Below are positions 1 to 9,100 of a DNA stretch of 28,981 nt, in pieces (within the stretch, counting starts at the first letter, position 1; every line of letters starts with the position of its first letter). A model generated the notes under the pieces. That model was not told where the DNA came from and ran no database searches. It was given only the letters and a program-made list of their open reading frames with translations. Source of the DNA: an uncultured Dorea sp. (GTDB taxonomy: Bacteria; Bacillota; Clostridia; Lachnospirales; Lachnospiraceae). A program made the position numbers and the translations under genes. The stretch lies in assembly GCA_934295165.1 (NCBI GenBank), contig CAKRAT010000027.1, positions 1-28,981 on the forward strand. The letters run 5' to 3'.

Positions 1-1
1 A

Positions 2-94
2 TTCGGATTTAAAGATAAAGGAATCGCGCAGTCAACCTGGGGCGGGGAAGAATGGCATGAGATGAGCACAATAAAAGTAGTAAGAGGTTATTAA
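2..94 (+). CDS. 3' end of an unrecognised protein (partial)
   Basis: An open frame enters from the left edge and gives 30 residues ending in KVVRGY before a TAA at 92-94. The following gene starts 1 base after this stop behind an AGAGG at 83-87, the spacing expected of two co-transcribed genes, which is the main reason to call it coding. The tail is rich in W, G and E (QSTWGGEEWHE) but too short to assign a family. The rest lies outside the window, so the function cannot be inferred. Confidence 0.45.
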   Translation, partial: FGFKDKGIAQSTWGGEEWHEMSTIKVVRGY

Positions 95-95
95 C

Positions 96-311
96 GTGAG
101 AAAAATAGTAAATATAAATACCACATCAACAAAAGAAGAACAGTTAAAAGATCTGATAACATCCATCCAACAAGTAAAAGATTCTCTGGTAAATATACTG
201 GATGAATATGAAGAAGAAGGTGAAGTGGATAAAGCAGACACTCTGACGGAAGCGTTGGATGCATTGGAAGATGCGTACGATGCGGTCAATGATGTGTTGT
301 TAGATGACTGA
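96..311 (+). CDS. Small acidic helical protein, function unknown
   Basis: 71 residues starting at a GTG at 96, chosen because AGAGG (83-87) lies 8 bases upstream and the preceding frame stops at 94. The protein is strongly acidic after the first dozen residues, with a leucine/valine/isoleucine heptad-like pattern (LKDLITSIQQVKDSLVNILDEY). This predicts a two-helix hairpin or coiled coil. There is no signal peptide, membrane segment or cysteine, so it is probably cytoplasmic. The likely transcript ends at the hairpin at 359-412. I do not recognise the family. It could be a small accessory or regulatory protein of the truncated upstream gene. Confidence 0.6.
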   Translation: MRKIVNINTTSTKEEQLKDLITSIQQVKDSLVNILDEYEEEGEVDKADTLTEALDALEDAYDAVNDVLLDD

Positions 312-358
312 TAAAATAATAAAAAATAGTCTGGAAACTATAGTCTGAAATCAGAAAT

Positions 359-412
359 AAATCCCTGAAATCACAGTAAAACGACAGAAGATTGTGATTT
401 CTGGGATTTTTT
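359..412 (+). terminator. Intrinsic terminator after the small acidic gene
   Basis: A 17-base arm at 359-375 (AAATCCCTGAAATCACA) pairs with 393-409 with one mismatch. The right arm runs directly into a T-run ending at 412. It sits 48 bases after the stop at 311 and before the promoter region of the next operon. The AT content at the base of the stem would also allow some termination on the other strand. Confidence 0.8.
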
Positions 413-491
413 GGTCGTATGTTCGGAAAAGCTGTTATTAGCAATTTTAACAAAAATCTCATTTCTTTTACAAATAAATTCACTCAGATTC

Positions 492-520
492 TTGACGATT
501 TCACCAAAAAAGTGTAAAAA
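492..520 (+). promoter_or_regulatory. Candidate sigma-A promoter for the 619-3219 operon
   Basis: TTGACG at 492-497 is followed after 17 bases by TAAAAA at 515-520. An alternative weaker pair is TTGAAA (533-538) with TAGAAT (554-559) at 15-base spacing. The stretch 413-618 otherwise holds no gene. The -10 is poor, so the exact start is uncertain. Confidence 0.35.
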
Positions 521-618
521 TAGAAAACGTTATTGAAAAAACGACCGTATAGATAGAATGAACTAACAATAAACAATACAAGTTGTGCTATCAAGATATA
601 TTTGGAGGAAGCAGACAA

Positions 619-1635
619 ATGGAATTAAGAGACAAGATCGCAGGAGCATTATACGGAATGGCATTAGGTGATGCGATGGGCATGCCGGCAGAGTTGTGGG
701 GACGTGAAAGAGCGAGAAAGTTCTTCGGAGGAAAGATCACAGGATTTATCGACGGACCGAAGGAAAATGACGTTGCATTCAACTATAACAAAGCGCAGTT
801 CACAGATGATACAGGCCAGGCCCTGGTACTTCTGGATTCATTAAAAGCAACAGATTATAAACCAGATGCGGCAGACATCGCAAGACGTATGTTAGAGTGG
901 GCAGAGAAGGAAAATGCATTTGAAAATAACATTCTCGGACCGACGTCAAAAGTAGCATTAGCGAATTTCCGTGACGGTGTGGATGCCAGTGCGATTACGA
1001 ATAAAGCGTTATCCAACGGAAGTTCTATGAGAATTGCACCGATCGGATGCTTATTTACACCGAATCAGAGAACCGAACTGATCGATTATGTATACGGTGT
1101 GTCGCAGGCAACACATACCAGTGATGTAACAATTGCCGGAGCAGCCATGATCGCAGAAGGCGTGGCATCTGCAATCGTAAATGATGATTTTGAACAGGTA
1201 TTAAGTGATATCCTTTCGGTAGAAGAAGCCGGATATGAAAAGGGATGCGAGACATTTAGTCCGAGACTTGCGGAGCGTGTGAAGATCGGTGTACAGATTG
1301 CAAAAGAATATGCAGATGATGCAGACGCATTTTCAAAGAAAATCTATGATGTGATCGGATCTGGTGTGGGAATCATTGAATCCGTTCCGGCGGCAATTTC
1401 CATTGCATATTATACACAGGATCCGAATGAATGCTGCCTGATGTGTGCGAATCTTGGAGGAGACACAGACACCATCGGAGCTATGGCAACTGCAATCTGC
1501 GGAGCATTTACCGGATACTCCAAGATCAATCCGGAATACACGGAACTTTTAAGAGTACAGAATTCGGAGACGGATTTTGCGGAATATATCAACATTCTTG
1601 AAAAAGGAAGGGAGTTGTCGGGATGCGGACGTTAG
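619..1635 (+). CDS. ADP-ribosylglycohydrolase (DraG/ARH) family protein
   Basis: 338 residues, normal for the family, which hydrolyses N- or O-glycosidic bonds of ADP-ribose or related ribosides with a binuclear Mg2+ centre in the cytoplasm. The metal-binding motifs are intact: LGDAMGMPAE (16-25), FTDDTGQA (61-68), NGSSMRIAPIG near 144 and GGDTDTIGA (280-288). The ATG at 619 was chosen because TTTGGAGGA at 601-609 is correctly spaced. The frame is open further up to a TTG at 583, but that lacks a ribosome binding site. The 3' end overlaps the kinase start by 13 bases, implying translational coupling. Neighbouring a PfkB kinase and a PnuC transporter, it more likely cleaves a small imported or salvaged riboside than removes ADP-ribose from nitrogenase reductase. 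That role is inference; the family call is firm. Confidence 0.9.
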   Translation: MELRDKIAGALYGMALGDAMGMPAELWGRERARKFFGGKITGFIDGPKENDVAFNYNKAQFTDDTGQALVLLDSLKATDYKPDAADIARRMLEWAEKENAFENNILGPTSKVALANFRDGVDASAITNKALSNGSSMRIAPIGCLFTPNQRTELIDYVYGVSQATHTSDVTIAGAAMIAEGVASAIVNDDFEQVLSDILSVEEAGYEKGCETFSPRLAERVKIGVQIAKEYADDADAFSKKIYDVIGSGVGIIESVPAAISIAYYTQDPNECCLMCANLGGDTDTIGAMATAICGAFTGYSKINPEYTELLRVQNSETDFAEYINILEKGRELSGCGR

Positions 1636-2540
1636 TAGTCGGCGCGGCGATCGTTGATCTGATGATGAAGATCGACCGGCTTCCGAAGAGTGGGGAAGAT
1701 ATTCCATGCAGGGAGACAAAGACTGTAGTCGGCGGCTGTGCCTATAATGTGGCAAATACTTTGCGGAACCTGCACTGTGAACATGATCTGTGTGTTCCGG
1801 TCGGAACCGGATCATTTGCAGATATCATCCGCAGAGGAATGAAAGAAAAAGGATACGAACCGGTGATCGAAGAACCGGGTGAGGACAATGGATACTGCTT
1901 AAGTCTGGTAGAAACGGACGGCGAGCGGACATTTATTACTGTTCAGGGAGCGGAATGCCATTTCAAAAAAGAATGGTTTGACCGGATTGACATGAGCAGA
2001 TATGAGAATATCTACATTGCCGGTTATCAGGTGTGTGGAAACAGTGGCAGGATTATCGCCGACTGGCTGCAGAATGCACCGGATGTAGATAAAAAGAAGA
2101 TCTTTTTTGCGCCGGGACCGATGATAACAGAGATCGAACCTGAGACGATGGAAAAGATGATGACATTAAGCCCGATACTTCATATCAATGAGGCTGAGGC
2201 GAAGAACTACACTGGTCAGGAACAGGTAGAAGATGCAGTGAGAGACATTTACACAAAGAGTCAGAATATGGTATTCGTTACACTAGGGGGAAACGGAACA
2301 TTGTTCTATGACGGAAATGTGATGGAGAAAGTGGCACCGTTCAAAACGGAAGTAGTTGATACGGTGGGCGCAGGTGATAGCCATATCGGCGCAGTGATCG
2401 CAGGACTTTCCAAGGGAATGGAAGTAAAAGCTGCAGTAAGACTTGCCAACCATGTGGCATCAGCGGTCGTAGGTACATCCGGACCGGTTATGGATTACGA
2501 GGAATTTCAAAAGATTTCGGAGGAATGGGAAAATGAATAA
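1623..2540 (+). CDS. PfkB-family carbohydrate/nucleoside kinase
   Basis: 305 residues, the usual size of ribokinase-type enzymes, which transfer the ATP gamma-phosphate to a sugar or nucleoside hydroxyl. Seen are the N-terminal substrate signature with GGCAYNVA (37-44), an NEAEA stretch near 189-193 (NXXE-like, Mg2+/phosphate) and the C-terminal DTVGAGDSH (246-254), where D252 would be the catalytic base. H254 replaces the phenylalanine common after GAGDS, so the substrate pocket may differ from classical ribokinase. The ATG lies inside the preceding gene and the stop overlaps the next start by 8 bases, so the three genes are co-translated. A ribose or riboside substrate released by the upstream glycohydrolase is a reasonable guess, but specificity cannot be read from sequence. 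Confidence 0.9.
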   Translation: MRTLVVGAAIVDLMMKIDRLPKSGEDIPCRETKTVVGGCAYNVANTLRNLHCEHDLCVPVGTGSFADIIRRGMKEKGYEPVIEEPGEDNGYCLSLVETDGERTFITVQGAECHFKKEWFDRIDMSRYENIYIAGYQVCGNSGRIIADWLQNAPDVDKKKIFFAPGPMITEIEPETMEKMMTLSPILHINEAEAKNYTGQEQVEDAVRDIYTKSQNMVFVTLGGNGTLFYDGNVMEKVAPFKTEVVDTVGAGDSHIGAVIAGLSKGMEVKAAVRLANHVASAVVGTSGPVMDYEEFQKISEEWENE

Positions 2541-3219
2541 AATCAAGAACTTTTTTGCAGATTGGAGCTGGAAAGAAAAAGCGTGGCTGGCATTCGTGCT
2601 GATCGTACAGACAGTTGCATGGGGCATCCAGAAGGAAAGCGCATTCATGCTGATCATGACACTGACAAGCAGCCTGAACCTGGTACTGGGAGCAAAAGGT
2701 AAAGTGGCAGGTCTGTACTTTGCAATCATCAACAGTGCATTGTATGCGATCAATTGTATGGGAATTCCGCTTTACGGAGAGGTTATGTACAACCTGATCT
2801 ACTCGATTCCGGTAAGTGCGATTGCAATTGTCACATGGAAGAAGAATATGACCAAGGGCGGAGAAGTTAAATTCCGTACCATGACACCAAAGATTATGAT
2901 CACAACAGCAGTTGTAACAATTGCCGGTGTATTAGGTTACATGCAGATTCTGAAGTGGATGGGCGGAAATCTTCCATTCATGGATTCTCTGACAACAGTA
3001 GTATCGGTTGTTGCAAGTTTCCTGTACCTGCTTCGCTTCTCTGAGCAGTGGGCAATGTGGGCAATCGTAAATGCATTGTCGATCGTGATGTGGATCATGG
3101 TATTTATGCAGGGTGATTCATCTGCACTTCTGATCATTATTATGAAGTCAATCAACTTTATGAATTCTACATACGGTTTCCTGAACTGGAGAAAGATTGC
3201 GAAGGAAAATGCACAGTAA
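2533..3219 (+). CDS. pnuC: PnuC-family nicotinamide riboside/nucleoside transporter
   Basis: 228 residues with about seven hydrophobic segments, typical of PnuC vitamin transporters that move nicotinamide riboside or related compounds by facilitated diffusion. Family features include an N-terminal W-rich segment, the W-x-x-W-x-x-x-N pattern (QWAMWAIVNALSIVMWI) and the C-terminal N-x-x-YGFLNWRK ending. The start overlaps the kinase gene by 8 bases. PnuC transporters depend on intracellular phosphorylation or trapping of the substrate, so linkage to a kinase fits. No NadR or nicotinamide riboside kinase is present here. The PfkB protein may take that part, or the substrate may be another nucleoside. 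The family is certain, the ligand is not. Confidence 0.88.
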   Translation: MNKIKNFFADWSWKEKAWLAFVLIVQTVAWGIQKESAFMLIMTLTSSLNLVLGAKGKVAGLYFAIINSALYAINCMGIPLYGEVMYNLIYSIPVSAIAIVTWKKNMTKGGEVKFRTMTPKIMITTAVVTIAGVLGYMQILKWMGGNLPFMDSLTTVVSVVASFLYLLRFSEQWAMWAIVNALSIVMWIMVFMQGDSSALLIIIMKSINFMNSTYGFLNWRKIAKENAQ

Positions 3220-3279
3220 TATAGAGCGGATCAGGTAATCAAGTCTGAAAATGAGTTGTGCAAACATTACGGTATAAAG

Positions 3280-3308
3280 GAGTGGGACATTGACGTCCCA
3301 CTCTTTTT
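3280..3308 (+). terminator. Intrinsic terminator of the glycohydrolase-kinase-pnuC operon
   Basis: Perfect 9-bp stem GAGTGGGAC (3280-3288) / GTCCCACTC (3295-3303) with a 6-base loop and T5 at 3304-3308. It separates the operon from the symporter gene that follows. Confidence 0.92.
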
Positions 3309-3314
3309 GATATA

Positions 3315-3363
3315 AACTATAGTCTATATGTGTATAGTAAAATATAGACGTTATATTATAGTT
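3315..3363 (+). promoter_or_regulatory. Interrupted AT-rich dyad upstream of the symporter
   Basis: AACTATAGTCTATAT (3315-3329) is matched on the opposite strand by ATATAGAC (3342-3349) plus TATAGTT (3357-3363), with seven extra bases between the two right-hand parts. The region also holds TATAGT and TATATT boxes that could serve as a -10. It may be an operator or leader hairpin for the symporter gene. No protein can be assigned. Confidence 0.35.
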
Positions 3364-3390
3364 AAAAAAAGGTAAGGAGAGTACATACGA

Positions 3391-4614
3391 ATGAAGAGTT
3401 TTTATGAGTGGTACAGAAAACACATCACCGGTGCGATTTTCGTCGGACTGATCCTCGGAATCCTGACAGGACTGTTTTGGGCGGGACGGTTTAACGTGGT
3501 TCTGACTGCAACAAGTGTACTGGGAAGCATCTATATGAGTGCATTGAACATGATGATCTTCCCGCTGGTATTCTGTTCGATCGTAATGGGTATCGCAAGC
3601 ATCGGAAGTGCCAAGACGACAGGTAAGATCACAGGAGCGGCCATGCTGTTCTTCCTGTGCACAACAGCAATCGCAAGTTTTGTCGGACTGATCATCCCGA
3701 GACTGATCCGTCTTGGAAAAGGTGTCAGCTTCAAGATGGCGACATCGGATATCCAGGCAACGAAGATGGACAGTATTCTGGATACAGTGAAAGGACTGAT
3801 CCCATCCAATCCGGTATCTGCATTTGCAGAAGGTAACATGCTGCAGGTTCTGGTATTTGCGCTGATCATGGGATTCACACTGATCGCAATCGGAGAAAAA
3901 GGCGAACCATTATTAAAGGTAATCGATTCCTGCAATGAAGCATGTCTGAAGATCATCAGCACAGTCATGTATTTCACACCGGTCGGAGTCTTCTGTACGA
4001 TCGTTCCGGTCGTAGAGGCAAATGGTACGAAGACTATCGTATCACTGGCTACACAGCTGATTATCTTATATATTGCATTCTATGGTTTTGCGTTTATTGT
4101 ATATGGAGGAGCGGTAAGCATTCTCGGAAAGACAAGTCCGGTGAAGTTCTTCAAGGCAATCATGCCGGCAGCACTGAATGCATTCGGAACCTGTTCCAGT
4201 TCCGCAACCATCCCACTCAGCAAGAGCTGTGTGGAAGATGAACTGGGCGTACCGAACCAGATATCCAGTATCACGATTCCACTGGGAGCAACCGTTAACA
4301 TGGATGCCGTATCGATCCTGATGTCGTTCATGATCATGTTCTTCGCAAATGCATGCGGTGTACATGTCAGCATTCCGATGATGATCATCATCCTTCTGGC
4401 AAATGTCCTTCTGTCAGTCGGAACACCGGGAATTCCGGGAGGAGCGATCGCATCATTCGCAGCACTTGCAACGATGGCGGGACTTCCGGCCGGAGTCATG
4501 GGTGTCTACATCAGTATCAATACGCTGTGCGATATGGGAGCAACCTGTGTCAATGTTATCGGTGACATGGCAGGATGTGTCGTACTGAAAGAGAAGATCG
4601 AGATTGAAAAATAG
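3391..4614 (+). CDS. DAACS-family dicarboxylate/amino acid:cation symporter
   Basis: 407 residues, a full-length Na+ or H+ coupled symporter of the GltP/SstT fold in the cytoplasmic membrane. Seen are the MNMMIFPLVFCSIVMG helix, the serine-rich hairpin TCSSSATIPLS, the GATVNMDAVS segment (usually NMDGT), the second hairpin GTPGIPGGA and the helix CDMGATCVNVIGD (380-392). The aspartate that holds the substrate amino group is kept (D381). The arginine that binds the side-chain carboxylate in glutamate/aspartate carriers is alanine (A384), so a neutral amino acid is likelier than an acidic one. AAGGAGA at 3374-3380 gives a good start. It stands alone between terminators at 3280-3308 and 4657-4712. 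Confidence 0.9.
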   Translation: MKSFYEWYRKHITGAIFVGLILGILTGLFWAGRFNVVLTATSVLGSIYMSALNMMIFPLVFCSIVMGIASIGSAKTTGKITGAAMLFFLCTTAIASFVGLIIPRLIRLGKGVSFKMATSDIQATKMDSILDTVKGLIPSNPVSAFAEGNMLQVLVFALIMGFTLIAIGEKGEPLLKVIDSCNEACLKIISTVMYFTPVGVFCTIVPVVEANGTKTIVSLATQLIILYIAFYGFAFIVYGGAVSILGKTSPVKFFKAIMPAALNAFGTCSSSATIPLSKSCVEDELGVPNQISSITIPLGATVNMDAVSILMSFMIMFFANACGVHVSIPMMIIILLANVLLSVGTPGIPGGAIASFAALATMAGLPAGVMGVYISINTLCDMGATCVNVIGDMAGCVVLKEKIEIEK

Positions 4615-4656
4615 AAATAAAACAAAATAAAAGAAATGCTAAAGCATGAAAAAGAG

Positions 4657-4712
4657 AGCCTTACAGCAGTAATGTCATCTGATTCAGACGTTACTTCTGC
4701 ACGGCTTTTTTT
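4657..4712 (+). terminator. Intrinsic terminator after the symporter
   Basis: A 20-base imperfect stem (about 16 pairs), from AGCC at 4657 to GGCT ending at 4706, is followed by T6. It lies 43 bases after the symporter stop. Confidence 0.8.
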
Positions 4713-4735
4713 GTATGTTATTATATGTCTTTTTA

Positions 4736-4764
4736 ATGTGAAAACGACACAGATGTGCTAAAAT
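4736..4764 (+). promoter_or_regulatory. Extended -10 promoter of the LuxR-type regulator
   Basis: TGC-TAAAAT at 4756-4764 is an extended -10. ATGTGA at 4736-4741 sits in the -35 position at 17-base spacing but does not match TTGACA, so an activator or the extended -10 may replace it. The same ATGTGAAA ... TGCTAAAAT pair recurs upstream of the giant surface gene. Confidence 0.45.
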
Positions 4765-4849
4765 AAGTTTAAGTTTTTAAGAGTAAAAAGCAGAAGTTGT
4801 TCACTGATTATCTGCGGAAGAAATCAGATAGTATATATGGAGGGGAAGG

Positions 4850-5878
4850 ATGAAGATGACAGAAGAAAAGGATATAAGAAAACGAACTGTTCTCCCATTA
4901 CTTGGAAGTCCCTTTGAACCGGGACATGCAGAAGAAGCGATAAAACGATTCAAAGACCGGGAACTGGCCGAGATTGCACAGGCCGAGATGTATTATTTCA
5001 CAGCACAGGCGGAAGAATGTGTAAGAATTGTAGAACGCTATCTGGACAGCAAAGATATCATGCTCCGGCTGTCGGCAGATATGCTTTATACATTCGGTAA
5101 TCTTACACTGGGAGATGCAAGAGCAGCGCAGAGGGCGAGAGAAGATGTGTATCAGTGCCTGAAACGGGAACTGGAAGAGAAGAAGGATGACGGAGTCATG
5201 GCTTCGAGTATCTTTGCATTTAACGTGATCTGTATTCTGATCCACATTCCGCCGGAGAAGGAGGTCCCGCCGCTTGAACAGTATATCCAGTATCTTCCGG
5301 CAGGACAGAGACTGTTCGCGCTCAGTATGCTGGCACATAAGGCCTATCTGAGACAGGAATATGCCAAAGCACAGGGAATGGCAAAGTCTGCAGTGCTGAT
5401 GTCGGATAGAATTTATCCGATTCCGATGATCTATCTGAACTGTGTGACCGCCATGTGTCAGATCAATCAGAAGGAACAGGATGAGGCAGTAAAGTCGGTA
5501 TCTATGGCATGGGAGATGGCGAAGAAAGATAAGTTTCTGGAACCATTTATCGAATACCACGGCCTGCTTCAGGGGGTACTGGAAGTATGTGTCAGAAAGA
5601 GCGAGCCGGAAGTATATAAAAAGCTGGTAGACGGCGTGATCGCATTCAGCCGCGGATGGATGAAGATCCATAATCCACAGATGCAGAAAGCCGTGACGGA
5701 TCTTCTGACACCGCTGGAATTTTCCATTGCCATGCTGGCATGCAGGGACTGGACGAATCAGGAAATTGCGGAACATATGGGGCTTTCGGTGAATACCGTA
5801 AAGCATTATGTATCCGGTATTCTGGAAAAATTACAGATCGATAAGCGGGATAAGATCAAAGATTATGTAAATCAGTAA
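4850..5878 (+). CDS. LuxR-type transcriptional regulator with helical N-terminal domain
   Basis: 342 residues. The last ~57 form a GerE/LuxR DNA-binding domain: LTPLEFSIAMLACRDWTNQEIAEHM followed by the recognition helix GLSVNTVKHYVSGILEKL. The first ~280 residues are alpha-helical with paired-helix character (TPR-like), without a receiver domain, ATPase motif or membrane segment. It therefore resembles the C-terminal part of MalT-like regulators rather than a two-component response regulator. GGAGGGG at 4839-4845 precedes two in-frame ATGs (4850 and 4856). The second has the better spacing, so the protein may start at MTEEKD. It lies directly upstream of the giant surface protein in the same direction, and the two share a promoter-like element. 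Control of that operon is a plausible inference. Confidence 0.85.
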   Translation: MKMTEEKDIRKRTVLPLLGSPFEPGHAEEAIKRFKDRELAEIAQAEMYYFTAQAEECVRIVERYLDSKDIMLRLSADMLYTFGNLTLGDARAAQRAREDVYQCLKRELEEKKDDGVMASSIFAFNVICILIHIPPEKEVPPLEQYIQYLPAGQRLFALSMLAHKAYLRQEYAKAQGMAKSAVLMSDRIYPIPMIYLNCVTAMCQINQKEQDEAVKSVSMAWEMAKKDKFLEPFIEYHGLLQGVLEVCVRKSEPEVYKKLVDGVIAFSRGWMKIHNPQMQKAVTDLLTPLEFSIAMLACRDWTNQEIAEHMGLSVNTVKHYVSGILEKLQIDKRDKIKDYVNQ

Positions 5879-5914
5879 AAAGACGGAAAAATATAAAAGA
5901 TATAGTAAATACAG

Positions 5915-5983
5915 AAAAGTGTCTGTTTTTGCAAAAAGATGATGCAGTATCGTGTCAGTTTTTGCAGAAAAAGGCACTTTTTT
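5915..5983 (+). terminator. Long terminator hairpin after the regulator gene
   Basis: The arm 5915-5937 pairs with 5959-5981 at 20 of 23 positions, with a 21-base loop, and ends in T6. The arms carry A- and T-runs on both sides, so it could work in both directions. Because each arm includes a similar GTTTTTGCA-like core, the stretch also looks like a direct repeat, but the hairpin explains it better. Confidence 0.65.
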
Positions 5984-5997
5984 GTGTTCAAATGGGC

Positions 5998-6027
5998 ATG
6001 TGAAAGGAAGAATAATTTTGCTAAAAT
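5998..6027 (+). promoter_or_regulatory. Extended -10 promoter of the giant surface operon
   Basis: TGC-TAAAAT at 6019-6027 with ATGTGA at 5998-6003, spaced 18 bases. It resembles the element before the regulator gene at 4736-4764. About 125 bases of leader separate it from the ATG at 6152. Confidence 0.45.
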
Positions 6028-6151
6028 GATAGAAAACAAAGATATTTTCGGATAAATAGGCGAATTTGCAGAAAATTCAATGGGAAATGCAAAAAGCTTT
6101 CGACAGGAGATATTCGAAATAAACTGTATAAAATGAGGAGGGAGGAAATAT

Positions 6152-9100
6152 ATGAAAAAGAGACTGATCAGTATCCTTTTATGTACGGCATTATTTGCCG
6201 GAACAGTGCCAGTTACTGCACTTGCCGGGAATGAGGATAACCGGAATACGGAAACGCAGGTACAGAGCACACAGGAGACGGGAATTGACTACAAAAAGAA
6301 CGGAGGTACTTTTGCTGACGGATATGAAGCACCGGACAGCTATCCGGTATCCGAACTTCCGACAAAAGACCAGATCACAAAAGAAGGATATGAGTTCGAC
6401 GGATGGTACGAAAATGAAGATTTTTCCGGAGAAAAAGTGACAAGTCTGGATACGTCAGATCATTCCGGCAATATCGTACTCTATGCGAAGTGGAAAGAAC
6501 GGTATTATTATGTGGACATTCCGGAGACCGTATCGGCGGAAAGTGAAGATTTTAAAGTGACTGCCAAAGCGGGTGGATTATATGACAGAGATTATGTAAG
6601 CGTATTTATGCAGTCGGAGAATAACTGGAAGTTAAAGAGTGGGAGTCATGAACTCGGATATGAACTGCGGGACAGGGAGACCGGGTTAAAGCTGGCGAAT
6701 GATGCGCTGGTGACCGGCCTTACCAAAAGTGAAAATTATAAAGAACAGAATTATGAATTCAAGATTTTAGATAAGGCAAAATATACCGGAGAATACACCG
6801 ATCAGCTTAATTTTAATATTGCATTTCAGGATACGGCATATTATGTCACATATGAGACAAATGGCGGAAAAGCATATAAAGAAAATGCTGAATCCGGACA
6901 GATGGTTGAAGTAACGAAAGAAACGATGCCGGCAGGAACAGTATTAAATCAGCTTCCGGAAGCTGCAAAAAGCTCGAGTACATTCCTTGGATGGTGCTAT
7001 GATGAGGCATGTACGCAGTATGTCAGCAGCACAGACCGCCTGTTAAAAGATACGACGCTGTATGCTTCGTATACCGATAATCAGGAGATGGAAAGTGTCT
7101 CTATGGCAACATATGCCAGAGCAACAGATGTAGGAACAGATTTTACAATTGATGTCACAGACATGAAAGAAGAGATGACAGCCGGGCAGATAAAGGCTGC
7201 ATACACGATCAAGAATGTCAGTGATGATTCGGAACAGATTACACTGGAAGTAACAGAGAAGGAAAATCATACCTATACCATTTCCAATCCAAATGGATGG
7301 GAACCGGGATGTTCATACAGGCTGGAACTGAAAGATAAGGCACTCTATTTTACAGGATTTGATAAGACGATCCGGGAATATGATTTTTCCGTATATAAAG
7401 AAGCTGTCGAAAACCTTGAACTGGACAGCGGGATTAAGTATATACATATCAGTGATCTTTCAGATCTGACAGTCAATGGACAGAAGACAGACAAAGTGTC
7501 TGTAGCAGTTATGACGGTTGGTACAGACGGAAAGATAACCAAAGAAGGCTCAGATACTACAGGAACATTTACATATAAAAAACAAAAATTAAATGTAGGC
7601 GATCAGATCGCAGTCTATGCCGGTGATGTCATACCGACGATGAATATGTCATCGGGAAAAGACAGCGAAGTATCGTTCTTTGAGATTACAGGTGCAAAAG
7701 GAAATCAGTATACATACCGCGGATCCAAGGCGGAAGATGTACTTTTCATGCCGGAAGTACTTCCGCTTTCCAGAGAAAAAGATCTGGACGGGCTTCCGGA
7801 TAACAACAGTGTTACAGTGGAAAAAAGTGACCTGACCTTTGGCGATGACGAGATGAGCCGGGCGCTGGAACTGGACAGTAATACAACAGTCGATGAAGGC
7901 GATTACCTTGCGTTATATACAGATATCAATCAGGGGACACCTTCCTATGGAGAGATCACATCGGTATCCACATCCGGAAACCAGTATATCGTAGCTTACA
8001 GACCGGTTACATGGGAAGAAGTACAGAATGCGATGGATGTATACCGGAAAGAAAGTGTAGAAGGCGACGAACTTTTAGAAGGTACAGACCGGAAGAAGTT
8101 AGAAGATGATATTGAGACGCAGGCAGAAGACAGCGGATTTGCAACGGAAGTTGTGGAGAATATCGCAGATGCTGCGATGAAGACACAGTCATTTGAAGAA
8201 TTGCAGGAATCATTGCAGGAAGATATGGGAGCAGACATTTCTCTTCAGAGAATGGATGGCGGGGAGAATGCGAATGATGTTATGCTTCAGATGTATGCTG
8301 CGAGAGCCGGAGGCTCCGGGAATCCAAGAGTGGAAGCAGCATTAGAAAGCGTAAAAGCAGATCTTGGAACATCCCTGAAACATTTTGACGGAGACATCAG
8401 CGGACTGAGGCTTGCACTTGAGATTGGCGTAAAGATCACGATCCATGTAAATAAAGGTGCAGATATCGAGATCCTTGTTACCGCGACTTTTGAACAGGAA
8501 GTCCGTGTAGACATTAATGTCGATGGAAAAGCGGTCTGGAAAGTATGGGGAATCTTCCCATATATTGCAGACTACCGGGTGACGGCATCCATGGATCTGT
8601 ATGAATATACAGGCATCGGATTAAATGTGAACTTCAAATCTGTCGAGACAGGATTCATTGACAATGGTTCGAAATTACGGAAAGGTGTCAATAAGATCAC
8701 AGAAGAACTGAAGAGCATGATGGAAAATGGCCAGGATTATATTACTGACAAGTCGAAATTTGATATAGATAAAGATGAAGATATATCGGTATCAAAGTCA
8801 CTGGCAGAACGTTATGCAGAACTTCTTAAGGAAGAGTCCGACTGGGTAGAAATCTACCAGAGAGACCTGGTCAACCAGCACTTCCGCATTATTCTGGTCA
8901 TTGATATTGAGATACGGCTGGAATTCGTTGTGTCGGCGAATGTCAATGTATCAATCGGTATGACTTACTGGTACAAGAATGCCAAGCGTTATGTATTCTG
9001 TGTATATGTAAAAGACAGAAAGGCATCCAACGATACAATCGATCTCTGTGAAGAACAGTATGAATTTACAGCCTATGCGATGGGAACGGTAGGGCTGAAA

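Noticed and set aside
583..618. Upstream TTG start giving a 350-residue ADP-ribosylglycohydrolase.
   Set aside because: The TTG has no ribosome binding site, whereas TTTGGAGGA lies correctly before the ATG at 619, where family similarity begins.
4898..5806. A 302-residue open frame on the minus strand opposite the LuxR-type gene.
   Set aside because: The plus-strand frame has a clear HTH domain and ribosome binding site. The antisense product is rich in C, H, R and L with no family features, as expected of a shadow.
5919..5972. Direct repeats GTGTC-GTTTTTGCA spaced 33 bases as paired regulator sites.
   Set aside because: The same bases form a 20-of-23 hairpin ending in a T-run just after a stop codon, which a terminator explains better.
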